Source: Natrinema altunense
GTDB lineage: Archaea > Halobacteriota > Halobacteria > Halobacteriales > Natrialbaceae
Direction of reading: 5' to 3'
Assembly (NCBI RefSeq): GCF_000731985.1
Contig: NZ_JNCS01000005.1
Coordinates: 113,778 to 177,777 of the forward strand
Length of the DNA stretch: 64,000 bases
Below the pieces are notes generated by a model that searched no databases, was not told the origin of the DNA, and was given only the letters and a program-made list of their open reading frames with translations. Positions 1 through 8,953 of this stretch are shown piece by piece (within the stretch, counting starts at the first letter, position 1; each line of letters opens with the position of its first letter). A program made the position numbers and the translations under genes.

Positions 1-57
1 TTGCCGTGGCTGGACGCCCGGTCGTGGCCATCGGCCGGACGAAACCCGCCTCCTCAA

Positions 58-70
58 TCCTTTTTATCCC
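58..70 (+). promoter_or_regulatory. TATA-like element for the FAH-family gene
   Basis: A T-rich CCTTTTTATCCC stretch lies about 25-30 nt before the ATG at 91. This is the usual archaeal TATA to start-codon spacing for a leaderless haloarchaeal transcript, and it supports the start at 91 over upstream alternatives. Confidence 0.5.
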
Positions 71-90
71 CTGCGCCCATTCCACCGAGC

Positions 91-828
91 ATGAAATACG
101 TCCGCTTTCGCGATCCGGCCGGTGCGGTCCGCCGCGGCGAGTACGAGAACGGGACGGTTCGGTTCGGCACCGAGCGCTACGCGCTCGAGGACGACGATAT
201 CGACGTCCTCCCGCCGTCGGAGCCCTCGAAGGTCGTTTGCATCGGGAAGAACTACGCCGAGCACGCCGCGGAGTTCGACTCCGAGGTCCCCGACCGTCCA
301 ATGTTGTTCCTGAAGCCGCCGAACGCGCTCGCGGCCCACGGCGACACCGTGTCCCTGCCCGCGGGCAAGGACCGGATCGACTACGAGGCCGAACTCGGCG
401 TCGTCATCGGCGAGCAGTGCCGGCACGTCTCCGAGGACGCCGCGATGGAGGTCGTGGATGGGTTCACCTGCGTCAACGATCTCTCGAATCGCGACGATCA
501 GCGCCAGGAGCAAAACTGGATCCGCGGTAAGGCGTTCGACGGCGCTGCGCCCATGGGTCCCGTCCTCGCGACGCCCGACGAAGTACCCGCCGACGCGTCG
601 GTGCGGACGCGAGTCAACGGCGAGACGAAACAGGACGGCTCCCGCGAGCAACTCATCTTCTCGGTCCCCGAACTGATCGCCGAGATCACGACCTACCTCA
701 CCTTGGAGCCCGGCGACGTGATCGCGACCGGCACGCCGGAGGGCGTCGGCCCGCTCTCGGACGGCGACGAGATCGAGATCGAAATCGAAGGCGTCGGCAC
801 GCTCGAGCACGCGGTCCGGATACCCTGA
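91..828 (+). CDS. Fumarylacetoacetate hydrolase (FAH) family protein
   Basis: This 245-residue cytosolic protein has the FAH/HpaG fold signature. The block CIGKNYAEHAAEF near residue 50 and the acidic triad E99-x-E101 (in DYEAELG) with D130 (in NDLSNRD) correspond to the divalent-metal ligands of the family. The C-terminal GDVIATGTPEGVG block is also typical. Members cleave or isomerise C-C bonds in acylpyruvates, fumarylpyruvate or homoprotocatechuate products, or act as oxaloacetate tautomerase/decarboxylase; the substrate cannot be read from sequence. I start it at the ATG at 91 because a TATA-like box sits just upstream and the longer open frame back to base 1 has non-coding composition. 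No aromatic-degradation genes lie nearby, so a housekeeping acylpyruvase-type role is a guess. Confidence 0.9.
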   Translation: MKYVRFRDPAGAVRRGEYENGTVRFGTERYALEDDDIDVLPPSEPSKVVCIGKNYAEHAAEFDSEVPDRPMLFLKPPNALAAHGDTVSLPAGKDRIDYEAELGVVIGEQCRHVSEDAAMEVVDGFTCVNDLSNRDDQRQEQNWIRGKAFDGAAPMGPVLATPDEVPADASVRTRVNGETKQDGSREQLIFSVPELIAEITTYLTLEPGDVIATGTPEGVGPLSDGDEIEIEIEGVGTLEHAVRIP

Positions 829-888
829 GTTGGGAGCCGCCGACGCGATCGGTGAACCCTTTTCGGGTCGCTCGAGGAACCACTAGAC

Positions 889-1587
889 ATGACGGTACGA
901 TTCGACGCGGTGACTCTCGAGTGGGTCGGCCTCGCGACCGTCAGGCTCGAGGGACAGACCGGCGCGGTCGTCTACACGGACCCCGGCCCGGAACGAGCCG
1001 GCGTTCTGGACGGCTCCGAGCCTCGAGACGGGGATCTGATCCTCGTTTCTCATGGCCACCACTACGACCCCGAATCGATTCGACGGGTCGCTCGCGATGA
1101 CGCACTGGTCGTCGTCCACGAATCGATCGACGCGAGCGAGGGCAGCAGCGAGCGACCCGAGGACCTGCCGTTCGATGTCGAACGCGTCCGCGCGGACGAG
1201 TCGTTCGTCCTCGGACCGCTCGATCTCTTCACGACGCCGGCGTACAACGACCCCGACGGACCGCACACGGACGACGAGGGCGTTCCCTATCACCCCGAAG
1301 GACGAGGCTGTGGCTTCGGCATCACGATCGACGGCGTCACGGCGTTCTGGCCCGGCGATACCGACGTTCACGGCTTTCACGACGCCGTGACCGTCGACTG
1401 CTTCCTCCCACCGATCGACGGAACGGTCACGATGGATCGCCACGAGGCCGCGTCGCTGGCCGAACGAATCGAGCCCGACCTCGTGGTCCCGGTCCGCTAC
1501 GATACCGTTCCTGCGGTCGAAGCCGACGCGGACGCGTTCGTCGTCGACGTCGCGAGACGCGGGATTCCGGTCGCTCTCGACGAATAA
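889..1587 (+). CDS. MBL-fold (metallo-beta-lactamase superfamily) hydrolase
   Basis: This 232-residue protein has the outline of an MBL-fold metal-dependent hydrolase of the UPF0173-like class. After a short beta-rich start it has LILVSHGHHYD (H55-G-H57-H58-Y-D60) and later FWPGDTDVHG (D157). The first motif departs from the classic HxHxDH: the last His is missing and the Asp is displaced by a residue, so metal binding may be altered. A TATA-like CCCTTTTCGG lies at about 856-866, close to the leaderless spacing from the ATG at 889. It follows the FAH gene by 60 bp on the same strand and may be cotranscribed. The substrate is unknown. Confidence 0.8.
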   Translation: MTVRFDAVTLEWVGLATVRLEGQTGAVVYTDPGPERAGVLDGSEPRDGDLILVSHGHHYDPESIRRVARDDALVVVHESIDASEGSSERPEDLPFDVERVRADESFVLGPLDLFTTPAYNDPDGPHTDDEGVPYHPEGRGCGFGITIDGVTAFWPGDTDVHGFHDAVTVDCFLPPIDGTVTMDRHEAASLAERIEPDLVVPVRYDTVPAVEADADAFVVDVARRGIPVALDE

Positions 1588-1694
1588 ACGGCGCTGACGG
1601 CTGCGCCGAGGGTGCGCATCTCTCGAGCGACGAACGCGGTTACCGCGGTCGTCACGGGCGGTTGGCGGTGGTCGGGAAACACGCTCGCGGTGGA

Positions 1695-2000
1695 TCAGAC
1701 GCCCAGTCGCGACCAGACGAACACCGCGATACCGACGAGTACCAACACTGCGAACGCCGCCCACTGCCCGAACTCGGTGTCCGCGATCGGTGCGAACAGA
1801 TCGACGAGGCCGGTCCCTTGCAGGAGGCCCAGCCCGAGCACCACCATGGCACCGATGGCGATGAGACCGATCGTGACGCCCTCCTTTAACATCCACGCGG
1901 TCTCGTCGGCCTCCTGTGCGGGGGAGGTCGTCGGCTCGTCGATCGCCTCCTCGTCGGGTTCGCTGTGCAACGGGCGTTCGCTGTCGTTGTCGTCGGCCAT
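1695..2000 (-). CDS. Small haloarchaeal two-helix membrane protein
   Basis: This 101-residue protein has a hydrophilic, acidic N-terminus (residues 1-35) followed by two predicted membrane helices: roughly 41-65, rich in Gly/Leu (IGLIAIGAMVVLGLGLL), and 78-98 (WAAFAVLVLVGIAVFVW). It looks like a conserved haloarchaeal small membrane protein family of unknown function. There are no catalytic motifs. It stands alone on the minus strand between plus-strand genes, so it is monocistronic. It could be a small subunit or regulator of another membrane complex, but nothing here identifies the partner. Confidence 0.75.
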   Translation of the reverse strand: MADDNDSERPLHSEPDEEAIDEPTTSPAQEADETAWMLKEGVTIGLIAIGAMVVLGLGLLQGTGLVDLFAPIADTEFGQWAAFAVLVLVGIAVFVWSRLGV

Positions 2001-2123
2001 ATCGCGAGTCTAGCCGGGAAGACCCGCCACAGACGGGAACCGATTGCACCTGCAGTCACAGGGCACCGACGAGAGGCCCGGCCATCTCGCCGACGTGATT
2101 GGTATCGAGTCGCAAGTCGCACG

Positions 2124-2130
2124 ATATAAG
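2124..2130 (+). promoter_or_regulatory. TATA box upstream of the Nramp-like gene
   Basis: GATATAAG is a near-consensus archaeal TATA box. The expected transcription start, about 22-27 nt downstream, falls at about 2150-2157, just before the ATG of the short open frame at 2158 rather than near the Nramp start at 2249. The mRNA should therefore carry a leader of about 90 nt ahead of the transporter gene. Confidence 0.55.
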
Positions 2131-2157
2131 TACCCCGTGGAAAATTCTTCGACAGTC

Positions 2158-2259
2158 ATGATGTTTGTTACCATAGCCGGAGAGACGATCCGACTCGCCC
2201 CCGCGTTCTCGGGCGACGAGACGACACCCGGGACGATCGGTGATCCGGATGGGCAGTGA
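2158..2259 (+). other. Possible 33-codon leader ORF overlapping the Nramp start
   Basis: A short frame beginning ATG ATG (2158/2161) encodes 33 residues starting MMFVTIAGETIRL and ends at 2259, 11 nt into the transporter gene in another frame. Its start matches the leaderless position predicted from the TATA box at 2124-2130. A GGTGATC anti-Shine-Dalgarno match (2239-2245) lies inside its last codons, so translation of this ORF could expose the transporter start. It may instead be untranslated 5' leader. Confidence 0.3.
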
Positions 2260-3601
2260 GGAGACGACGGTCCCCGAGCCGGACCTCGAGTACCCGGAGC
2301 GGGACTGGCGGGGGTTTTTCAGGGAACACTTCGGCCCATCGATGCTGTGGGCCCTGATCAGTATCGGCGGGAGCCACATCGTGCTCGCACCCACCCTCGG
2401 CGGGACCTTCGGGCTCGTCGCGATCTGGATGTTCGGGCTCATCTACGCCGCGAAGTACGGGGCCTGGGAACTCGGCATTCGGTACAACTACGGCGCTGGC
2501 GCGAACCCGATCGAAGCCTACGACCAGCTCCCCGGGCCGAAGAACTGGGCACTCTGGGTGACGATACTCGTGTTCACCGGGATGTACACGTTCATCACGG
2601 CCAGCGTCGGAATGAGCACGGCCGCGTTCGTCGCCGCGCTCACGCCCGGGTGGGTCACCGCTCCCATCGCGTACGTCGTCTTCGTCGGCGGCGCGGGCCT
2701 TCTCGTGACCGTCTCGCGGTACAGCCTGCTCGAGACGGCCCTGATCGCCTTTACGATCGCACTGGGCCTTCTCGTCCTCCTAGGCGTGATCGTCGGCCCG
2801 CCGTCGGGCGATGTCGTCCTCGAGACGGCCTTTGCGGTGCCCGATCTGACCGGGCCGGTCTTTATCGGACTGTTCGCCGCCGCCGCGGGTTTCGCACCGA
2901 CCGGCTTCAGCACGAGCATCCTGATCGGCAGCTGGAGCATGGCGAAAGGCGACGGCGCGAGCGAACTCGAGGAGCGAGGGCTCGATCCCGACGACCCGAA
3001 ACACCACGACTACATCCGGGCGTGGATCCGGACCGGTCGCCGCGACTTCAACATCGGCTACCTGTTCAGCTTCCTGCTGATCGTCGCGATGGTGGTTCTG
3101 GCGTCGAACGTGCTCTATCCGGAGCCACCGACGGACGCGAACCTCGCGGTCGCGATCGGCTCGATCCTGAGCGACTCCTTCGGCGAGTGGTCGTACTACG
3201 CGATGTTGCTCGGCGGGTTCGCCGCGCTGTACTCGACGGTTATCACGCTGCTGGACGGCGCTGCGCGCGCCACCGGTGATGTCCTGCCGATGGCCCTCGA
3301 GAACGACGATATCGACAGCGAGCGGGTACGGAAGCTGGTGGTCGTCGGCGTCGTCACCGTCAGCAGCGCGATGGTCCTCGCGCTGGGTGAGGTCCCGGTG
3401 ACGCTGTTGCTCTCCGTCGCCGCGGTGTTAGCGGTCACCGAGATCGTTTTCTACCCGGCCAACTGGTACGTCGTCGAGAAGAACCTGCCCGACCCGTTCC
3501 GTCCCTCGCGGGCCTGGCACGCGTACTACGTCGTCAGCCTGCTCCTGGTATTGCTTTTCGGGGTGATGGGTGCCGCGGTTCGACTCGGGGTCATCGGTTG
3601 A
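2249..3601 (+). CDS. Nramp-family-like divalent metal transporter, non-canonical
   Basis: This polytopic membrane protein of 450 residues has about 11 hydrophobic segments and the overall pattern of the Nramp/MntH (LeuT-fold) family. The first helix (FGPSMLWALISIGGSHIVLA) carries G40-G-S-H43 where canonical Nramps have D-P-G-N. The helix-6 equivalent reads GFAPTGFSTS rather than M-P-H-N, so the usual Asp and Met metal ligands are missing. It may be closer to NRMT-like or uncharacterised Nramp-related transporters, with a different substrate or mechanism. I prefer the ATG at 2249 to the GTG at 2240. GGTGATC at 2239-2245 may act as the Shine-Dalgarno sequence. It sits 62 bp ahead of a zinc-ribbon membrane protein gene. 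Confidence 0.8.
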   Translation: MGSEETTVPEPDLEYPERDWRGFFREHFGPSMLWALISIGGSHIVLAPTLGGTFGLVAIWMFGLIYAAKYGAWELGIRYNYGAGANPIEAYDQLPGPKNWALWVTILVFTGMYTFITASVGMSTAAFVAALTPGWVTAPIAYVVFVGGAGLLVTVSRYSLLETALIAFTIALGLLVLLGVIVGPPSGDVVLETAFAVPDLTGPVFIGLFAAAAGFAPTGFSTSILIGSWSMAKGDGASELEERGLDPDDPKHHDYIRAWIRTGRRDFNIGYLFSFLLIVAMVVLASNVLYPEPPTDANLAVAIGSILSDSFGEWSYYAMLLGGFAALYSTVITLLDGAARATGDVLPMALENDDIDSERVRKLVVVGVVTVSSAMVLALGEVPVTLLLSVAAVLAVTEIVFYPANWYVVEKNLPDPFRPSRAWHAYYVVSLLLVLLFGVMGAAVRLGVIG

Positions 3602-3663
3602 CCGTCCGGGTTGGAATTCCGACGGCTCCAAAGAGTTAGTGTCGCAGTCACCGACGGACGACT

Positions 3664-4656
3664 ATGCGCAGTGACCGCCCACGACGCCGGCGCGACGGCC
3701 GAACTGGGTCGCTGTACTGCACCGACTGCGGCACACCCCTCGAGCCCGCGATGCGCTACTGTCCACGCTGTGGCGCGATGACCGCCCGCTCGAGCGGACG
3801 GTCGCGGTCGGCGGCGACATCGCTGTCGCAGCCGGGGGCCGAACACCGCCCGCGATCGGATACGAGCCGCGAGCCAGGCGGGACGATCGGCCGCGATTCG
3901 AACACGGCGACGGACCGCGACCGTCTCGAGCGTCGAATCGCCGCCGCCTCGCGGGAGGGCTGGCGACTGGAACACGACTTCGGCGATCACGCGGTGTTGG
4001 TCCGACGAACGTTCGGGGGCGTGGCCGATCACCTGTTGATCGCGTTGCTCACCGTCTGGTGGACGATGGGGATCGGAAACGTCCTCTACGGCGCGTACCG
4101 ATACGTTGACGGTACCGAGCGGACAGTCGTGCGAGCGGAGTCGGTCGATACCGCCCGACCCGATGACACCACGACCGACTCGACCCTGTTCCGGCGGGGG
4201 TTCGCAGCCCTCGGATGGGTGCTGGCGGCGCTCACCGTCGCGATCGGCATCCAATTGGGGTCCTCTGCCGTAGGGCTCGGTCTGTTCGTGCTCGCACTCG
4301 GTCTCGCGATTGCGGCGACGAGCGTGCTCCCGTCGGTCAGTCGCCGCCTCGAGAACCGCCACTCGGTGCTGACGAACGGGCGGACACACACGGTCGACGA
4401 CCGCTCCGTCGTCGCCCCCGACGAACCGTGTGCCGCGTGTGCCGGTCCCATCGACCGCGGACTCGAGCGGCGCTACCGTGCGGAACTGTGCATACTGGGC
4501 GTGCCGGTGACCGCCACCGGCGGCCGCAACTATTACTGTCGACAGTGTGCGAACGCGGAGTCAGCCGCGACCGCCGCGGGCGATCATGCGCCGGTCGTGG
4601 ACCCGGAAATGAGCGATTCGTCAGCGGAGCCGAACGCGGAACGGGATCGGCTCTGA
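3664..4656 (+). CDS. Double zinc-ribbon membrane protein, function unknown
   Basis: This 330-residue protein has a zinc ribbon at each end. The N-terminal ribbon is C-T-D-C ... C-P-R-C (residues about 19-40); the C-terminal pairs are C-A-A-C (about 260) and C-R-Q-C (about 292). Between them are a basic, Ser/Arg-rich low-complexity linker (about 41-100), one hydrophobic segment near 120-140 (LLIALLTVWWTMGIGNVLYGAY) and a second hydrophobic block (about 180-225). This suggests a membrane-anchored protein with cytosolic metal-binding domains. No enzymatic motif is visible. It resembles other haloarchaeal zinc-ribbon membrane proteins of unknown role, including the unrelated one at 24.6-25.7 kb. 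The Arg-rich N-terminus is unusual for an otherwise acidic proteome. Confidence 0.75.
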   Translation: MRSDRPRRRRDGRTGSLYCTDCGTPLEPAMRYCPRCGAMTARSSGRSRSAATSLSQPGAEHRPRSDTSREPGGTIGRDSNTATDRDRLERRIAAASREGWRLEHDFGDHAVLVRRTFGGVADHLLIALLTVWWTMGIGNVLYGAYRYVDGTERTVVRAESVDTARPDDTTTDSTLFRRGFAALGWVLAALTVAIGIQLGSSAVGLGLFVLALGLAIAATSVLPSVSRRLENRHSVLTNGRTHTVDDRSVVAPDEPCAACAGPIDRGLERRYRAELCILGVPVTATGGRNYYCRQCANAESAATAAGDHAPVVDPEMSDSSAEPNAERDRL

Positions 4657-4762
4657 AATCGCCGTTCGTGGGGCTCGACCGTCCTCGGGACACGCCAGCG
4701 ATCCCGAAGCGGCCCCGGTCGCGTCCGGACCGACCCGTCGGGTTTCGACGACGGTCGCCTCC

Positions 4763-5854
4763 TCAGAGGACGCCCATCTCGTCCAGCCGCTCCGGCAGAT
4801 AGGTTTCGGTCACGAAGTCGAGGCCGTGAGACGCCAGCGACTGCTGTTCGGACTTCTTCCCGAGGTCGAGTTGCAGTTCGATCTGTTTCTCCCAGTACTC
4901 GGTCTGGAACCGCGGGTCCTCGAGTTCGCTCTCCAGGGCGTTGATGTCCGAATCGGAGAGCGGATCGGTCGGCAGTTCGTACTCGACGATGTCGGCGGGC
5001 TGGATGCCGATGAAGTCCGCTTCGGGGGTCGCGAGGTACTCCGACAGGTGGGCGGACTTGATCGAACCGTAGGCGACGGAGCCGTAGATGCGGTACGACC
5101 ACGGGTCACCGTCGGTAAACACGGTCACTGGGAGCCCGAGTTCGTCGTGGAGTCGCTTGGTGATCCGGCGGGTCGCCCGCGCGGGTTGGCCCTTGAGGTG
5201 GACGATCAGGGCGTCGTACTCCTCGTCGAACCCGTTTTCGACGAGCCGGTCTCGCATGCCGCCGGTTTCGACGGCGAGGATGAAGTCGGCGTCACAGTCG
5301 AGAAATTCGATCGTGTCCGGATTGTTCGGAATCTGGTACCCGCCTTCGCCGACGTCTTCCTGACAGTGAATCTCGCGTTCGCCCCGCCGGGTCTGCTCGC
5401 GGAGGTGTAACGGCCCCATGAGGGTCGCACCGGATTCTTCGGGGCGCATGTGGAAGTCCTCGCGAGTGACCCCGGAAACGATTTCGAGGTCCTCGACCAT
5501 GCTGTTGGACTCGTCCTGGTCGTTGAACTGGGCCTCGTCGTTGTCCCAACTCTCCGAGAGGTAGTAGAGTTCACGCAGGGTCGAGGACCGGTCCTCCTCG
5601 AGTTGGTCGGCGAGGAACTCGATCGTGTAGACCGCTTTGAGGAGCTTTCGTGCGCCGCGGACGGAGTTGGCCGATCGCGTCGACTCGCGGTCGCCGTAGA
5701 CCCAGACGTCCATCTCCTCGTCGTACTCGATGTTGTTCTTCGTCCGCGTCGGCACGGACATGTGGGGGATCTCGCCCAGTTCGAACTGGTCGTAGAACTG
5801 CGCCGCGAGATCGATCAACTGTTCTCGTGCCTGTTGGGTGTCGTCTGCGCTCAT
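4763..5854 (-). CDS. top6A: DNA topoisomerase VI subunit A (Spo11-like)
   Basis: The catalytic strand-cleaving subunit of the A2B2 type IIB topoisomerase, 363 residues. The winged-helix CAP domain contains [11 protein letters not shown] with tandem tyrosines Y97-Y98; one of these is the nucleophile that attaches to the DNA 5' end, as in Spo11. The TOPRIM domain follows, with the [10 protein letters not shown] region and the Mg-binding acidic motif [16 protein letters not shown]. The ATG at 5854 overlaps the last codons of top6B by 4 nt (ATGA), so the two are translationally coupled in the usual B-then-A order. A longer upstream frame exists but is Arg-rich and lies inside top6B in another frame, so I reject it. 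The enzyme decatenates and relaxes DNA during replication. Confidence 0.98.
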   Translation of the reverse strand: MSADDTQQAREQLIDLAAQFYDQFELGEIPHMSVPTRTKNNIEYDEEMDVWVYGDRESTRSANSVRGARKLLKAVYTIEFLADQLEEDRSSTLRELYYLSESWDNDEAQFNDQDESNSMVEDLEIVSGVTREDFHMRPEESGATLMGPLHLREQTRRGEREIHCQEDVGEGGYQIPNNPDTIEFLDCDADFILAVETGGMRDRLVENGFDEEYDALIVHLKGQPARATRRITKRLHDELGLPVTVFTDGDPWSYRIYGSVAYGSIKSAHLSEYLATPEADFIGIQPADIVEYELPTDPLSDSDINALESELEDPRFQTEYWEKQIELQLDLGKKSEQQSLASHGLDFVTETYLPERLDEMGVL

Positions 5855-8325
5855 TGGTTTACGGTCAGTTTCTCGCTTTCGACGCCTTTGACGTCCAGAT
5901 CGAACGTCGCGTCGGCCGGGACCTCGTACTCGAGGGCCGCCTCGTCGTCGCTTCCCACCTCGGGTTCCCACTTGACGAACCACTCGCCGTCCATCTCGAC
6001 GACCGTCGCGCCGTCCGAAAGGGCGGTCGGCTCCGCCGAGACGATGTCGGTGATCTCGAGGGATTCGTTCGTACTCGAGTTGTTCTCGACCACGACCGAG
6101 ACCGCCTGTCCGTCGCCGTTTTCGTTCACGTCGCGCTCGACGAGGACGTTGTTCATGATGCGGGCGATCGCGTCGTCGATATCGGGCTCGTCGCGACCGG
6201 TCACTTCGGCGACCTTTGTGGCCATCTCCGGGAGGATCTTCCCGAGGACGTTCTGTTTCTTCCGGCGCTGTTGCATCGACCGGCGCTTGTTGAGGTAGCT
6301 CTTGAGGTCGCGGGCCGCCTCCCGGATCGCGAGCTCGATCTCGTCTTCGATCTCCGGGACGTTCGCGACGGCGTCTTTCGACTCGCTCGTGAAGGGAACG
6401 TTCGTCGAGGCGACGTGGATCATGATTACGACCGGCCCGTTCGGCAGGCCGGAGCCGCCTGGCTGGTCGAGCCCGTAGTTGCGCCAGCCGATCGACTTGA
6501 CCACGTCCGTCGTCGCACAGGCACCGCGCTGATAGACCAGCGGCACTCGGTTCGCGAATCGCATTACGTCACCGGTCCCCTCCGCGGGTAACTCGCCGCC
6601 GTAGGCGATCCCCGCCTCGACGATGAACGGATCGCCGCCGGAGACGCCCGCATCGCGGGTCGCGGAGGCGTAGAAGTCCGCGTCGAACTCCTTCTTGAGA
6701 CCGGCGGTGATGAGCTCCTCGGAGATGGGCGCGAGACACCGCGTCGGCGGTGCCATGATGTCGGTCGCGCGCATCGCGTCGACGAGGTCGCTGGTGGCGT
6801 CGCGGTCGCCGTCGAGTTCCCGGACGAGCGGCGGGTCGTCGGGGACGGTTGCCATCACGCCCCAGATCGCGTCGGTGACGTTCTCGCGGGCCGTCTTGCC
6901 GAAGGAGACGTCGTCGTACTCCTCGGTGAGGTCGGCGACCCGGTCGACGTGCTCCCGGAGGTCCGTGCGGGTGAGCCGGTGGCGGACGTTCCCGGCGTCT
7001 TCCTCGTCGCTCTCGAGTTCGGCGTCGAACTTGGCGGCGAGTCGGTCGGCAAAGGCGTGGATGATCTCGTCGTCCTTGCGGGTACTCGTCGCCTCGTCCG
7101 CGAGGTCGTAGAGGTCGGCGACCAGCCGGGAGTCGCCGTCTCCCTCGGCCCCGTCGCCCTCGTCCGTCTCGACGGCGTCGATCAGTTCGAGCCAGACCGC
7201 TTCGACCGCGTTCTCGCGGACGGTGTCGCCGAACGTCGTTCCGTGCTCGTCCTCGACCGCCTCGGCCGCCGATTCGACCGTCTCGAGCAGTTCGTGGTGT
7301 GCGATGCGGTCGTGGTCGGCGACGCCGTCGGCGATTGCTTCGGCGAACGCCGCCGTCGCCTCGGCACCCTTGTTCGCCGTCGCGTCCTCGACCGCGCCGT
7401 GGAGGTCGATGTCTTCATGTGTGGTCGGCGGCCGCCAGCGCATCTCCCGGCCGTAGTGGCGGTCGCGGAACGCGTCGATGATCGAGTCAGCGGTCTTCTT
7501 GCCGACGCGGGTGAACTCCTCCTGGACGAACCCCGAGACAGTCTGGGAGTCCGTCGCCGTCAGCATCTTCATCACGGTGCCGAGTTCGACGCCGTGGGGG
7601 TGGGGACGGATCTCCTCGGTCTCCGCGGGGAGTTGGTCGGTCGCGCGCTCGAACTTGAAGTGTTCCTGCGGTTCGCGCAACTCGAGGCGGGCGTGGGGAT
7701 TGACGACCGCCGTGTGCTTGATGTAATCGTGGAGTTGCTGGCGGGCGCGCATGTTGGCCTCCATCTCGAGTTCGATGCGCGTCCCGTGGGGTCGATCCCA
7801 GGTGGTCGTCTCCTCGACGCTGATTTCGGGCTCGTTGGTATCGGTATCGACGATGAGTTCGAAGTACTCGGCCTCATCGGAGCCCTGCGTGCGACTGGTG
7901 ATCTTGGCGGGTTTGCCGCTGGTCAGTTGAGCGTAGAGAACGGCGGCGGAGATCCCGATCCCCTGCTGGCCGCGGGATTGTTCGCGTGCGTGAAAGCGAG
8001 AGCCGTAGAGTAGTTTCCCGAAAACCTTCGGGAGCGATTCCTTGGTCAGACCCGGACCGTTGTCCTCGACGATCAGGCGATAGTAGTCGCCGATTTCCTG
8101 AATTTCGACGTAGATATCCGGGAGAATGCCCGACTCCTCGGCGGCGTCCAAGGCGTTGTCGACGGCCTCCTTGACGGCCGTGACGAGGCCTCGAGCGCCG
8201 CTGTCGAAGCCGAGCATGTGCTTGTTCTTCTCGAAGAACTCGGCGATGGAGATCGACTGCTGGCTCTCGGCCAGCTCCTCGGCGATCCCCGACTCGTCAC
8301 CGAGTGTCGACTGGAACGACGTCAT
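5851..8325 (-). CDS. top6B: DNA topoisomerase VI subunit B (GHKL ATPase)
   Basis: The ATP-binding subunit of topoisomerase VI, 824 residues. The Bergerat fold is clear: N-box EAVDNALDA (N57), DNGPGL at 88-93 and RGQQGIGIS at about 118-126. The transducer domain and the C-terminal Ig-like region follow ([20 protein letters not shown] near residue 785). It is longer than crenarchaeal Top6B (about 530 residues). The extra length comes from an acidic insertion at about 290-480 ([20 protein letters not shown] and neighbours) and the C-terminal domain, as in other haloarchaea. A TATA-like GCTTTTA (minus strand, 8351-8357) lies 26 nt before the ATG, indicating a leaderless top6BA transcript. ATP binding dimerises B and drives strand passage through subunit A. 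Confidence 0.98.
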   Translation of the reverse strand: MTSFQSTLGDESGIAEELAESQQSISIAEFFEKNKHMLGFDSGARGLVTAVKEAVDNALDAAEESGILPDIYVEIQEIGDYYRLIVEDNGPGLTKESLPKVFGKLLYGSRFHAREQSRGQQGIGISAAVLYAQLTSGKPAKITSRTQGSDEAEYFELIVDTDTNEPEISVEETTTWDRPHGTRIELEMEANMRARQQLHDYIKHTAVVNPHARLELREPQEHFKFERATDQLPAETEEIRPHPHGVELGTVMKMLTATDSQTVSGFVQEEFTRVGKKTADSIIDAFRDRHYGREMRWRPPTTHEDIDLHGAVEDATANKGAEATAAFAEAIADGVADHDRIAHHELLETVESAAEAVEDEHGTTFGDTVRENAVEAVWLELIDAVETDEGDGAEGDGDSRLVADLYDLADEATSTRKDDEIIHAFADRLAAKFDAELESDEEDAGNVRHRLTRTDLREHVDRVADLTEEYDDVSFGKTARENVTDAIWGVMATVPDDPPLVRELDGDRDATSDLVDAMRATDIMAPPTRCLAPISEELITAGLKKEFDADFYASATRDAGVSGGDPFIVEAGIAYGGELPAEGTGDVMRFANRVPLVYQRGACATTDVVKSIGWRNYGLDQPGGSGLPNGPVVIMIHVASTNVPFTSESKDAVANVPEIEDEIELAIREAARDLKSYLNKRRSMQQRRKKQNVLGKILPEMATKVAEVTGRDEPDIDDAIARIMNNVLVERDVNENGDGQAVSVVVENNSSTNESLEITDIVSAEPTALSDGATVVEMDGEWFVKWEPEVGSDDEAALEYEVPADATFDLDVKGVESEKLTVNQ

Positions 8326-8350
8326 CGTCCCCCTGTACTAACGGCGGGGC

Positions 8351-8357
8351 TAAAAGC
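8351..8357 (-). promoter_or_regulatory. TATA-like box for top6B-top6A
   Basis: Read on the minus strand this is GCTTTTA, centred about 28 nt upstream of the top6B ATG (8325). That is the classic leaderless promoter spacing in haloarchaea. No other start or Shine-Dalgarno motif competes. Confidence 0.5.
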
Positions 8358-8446
8358 TGTGTGCTACCGGAGTGAAAGTGAATCCGCAGCGGCGTTTTCA
8401 CTTCGTCGGTGCCGCAGATCGGTCCGTTGTCGGGTTCTCGAGCCGG

Positions 8447-8803
8447 TTAGTAGGTGATGATCTCGTAGTCGTCGTCGATCAGCGAGCGGATGCTCGGGTG
8501 CCCCTCGTTGTCGTCGATCGTGACGACCCCGGCGTCGTCGATCGCATCCTCGACGCCGAACGCGCCCGCGCAGTAGTCACAGGCCGCCGCCTCGTCGCTG
8601 ACCGACCGATAGAGGTCGTGGTAGTCGTGGTCCTCGGCTTCCAGTTCCGGAATCCACTGAGTCCCGGCCCCGTCGAAGATCAGCTCGAGGTCGTCGTCGG
8701 GGTTCTCGACGAACTCCCTGGCCGCCTCGAGACCGTTGACGAGTCGCCCGGTATCGCTGTGCGATTCGGTGCCTGCCAGGATTACGATTGCTGCGTTCGT
8801 CAG
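8447..8803 (-). CDS. DsrE/DsrF-like protein, apparent CTG start
   Basis: A minus-strand frame of 118 codons reads (L/M)TNAAIVILAGTESHSDT... and ends DDDYEIITY-stop. It has the alternating beta/alpha pattern of DsrE-like small sulfur-carrier proteins, including AIVILAGTESHSDTGRLVNG at the start and a C-terminal CDYCAGAFGVED segment whose cysteines are candidate sulfur carriers. The composition is acidic and typical of haloarchaea. No ATG, GTG or TTG occurs in frame before the stop that closes the frame upstream, nor within the first half of the protein. CTG at 8801-8803 matches the position where homologues, as I remember them, begin with Met-Thr-Asn. A TATA-like CCTTTTGTAG (minus strand, 8828-8837) is correctly spaced for leaderless transcription. 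Gene finders limited to ATG/GTG/TTG will miss it. Confidence 0.8.
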   Translation of the reverse strand: MTNAAIVILAGTESHSDTGRLVNGLEAAREFVENPDDDLELIFDGAGTQWIPELEAEDHDYHDLYRSVSDEAAACDYCAGAFGVEDAIDDAGVVTIDDNEGHPSIRSLIDDDYEIITY

Positions 8804-8953
8804 TACGGATGGAGGGATGCCGGTGGACTACAAAAGGGAACGGCGGTCGTATGCACGGTCGAAGAGCCGTCGACGGCGGCGACTGTTAGTCGACTCGAGG
8901 CGTGCGATATCGGGGACGGAACGCGGCGGGTGGTCTCATCTTGCCGAACGACG

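Noticed and set aside
883..2049. Long minus-strand frame across the MBL gene
   Set aside because: Arg-rich, no motif, opposite a supported gene.
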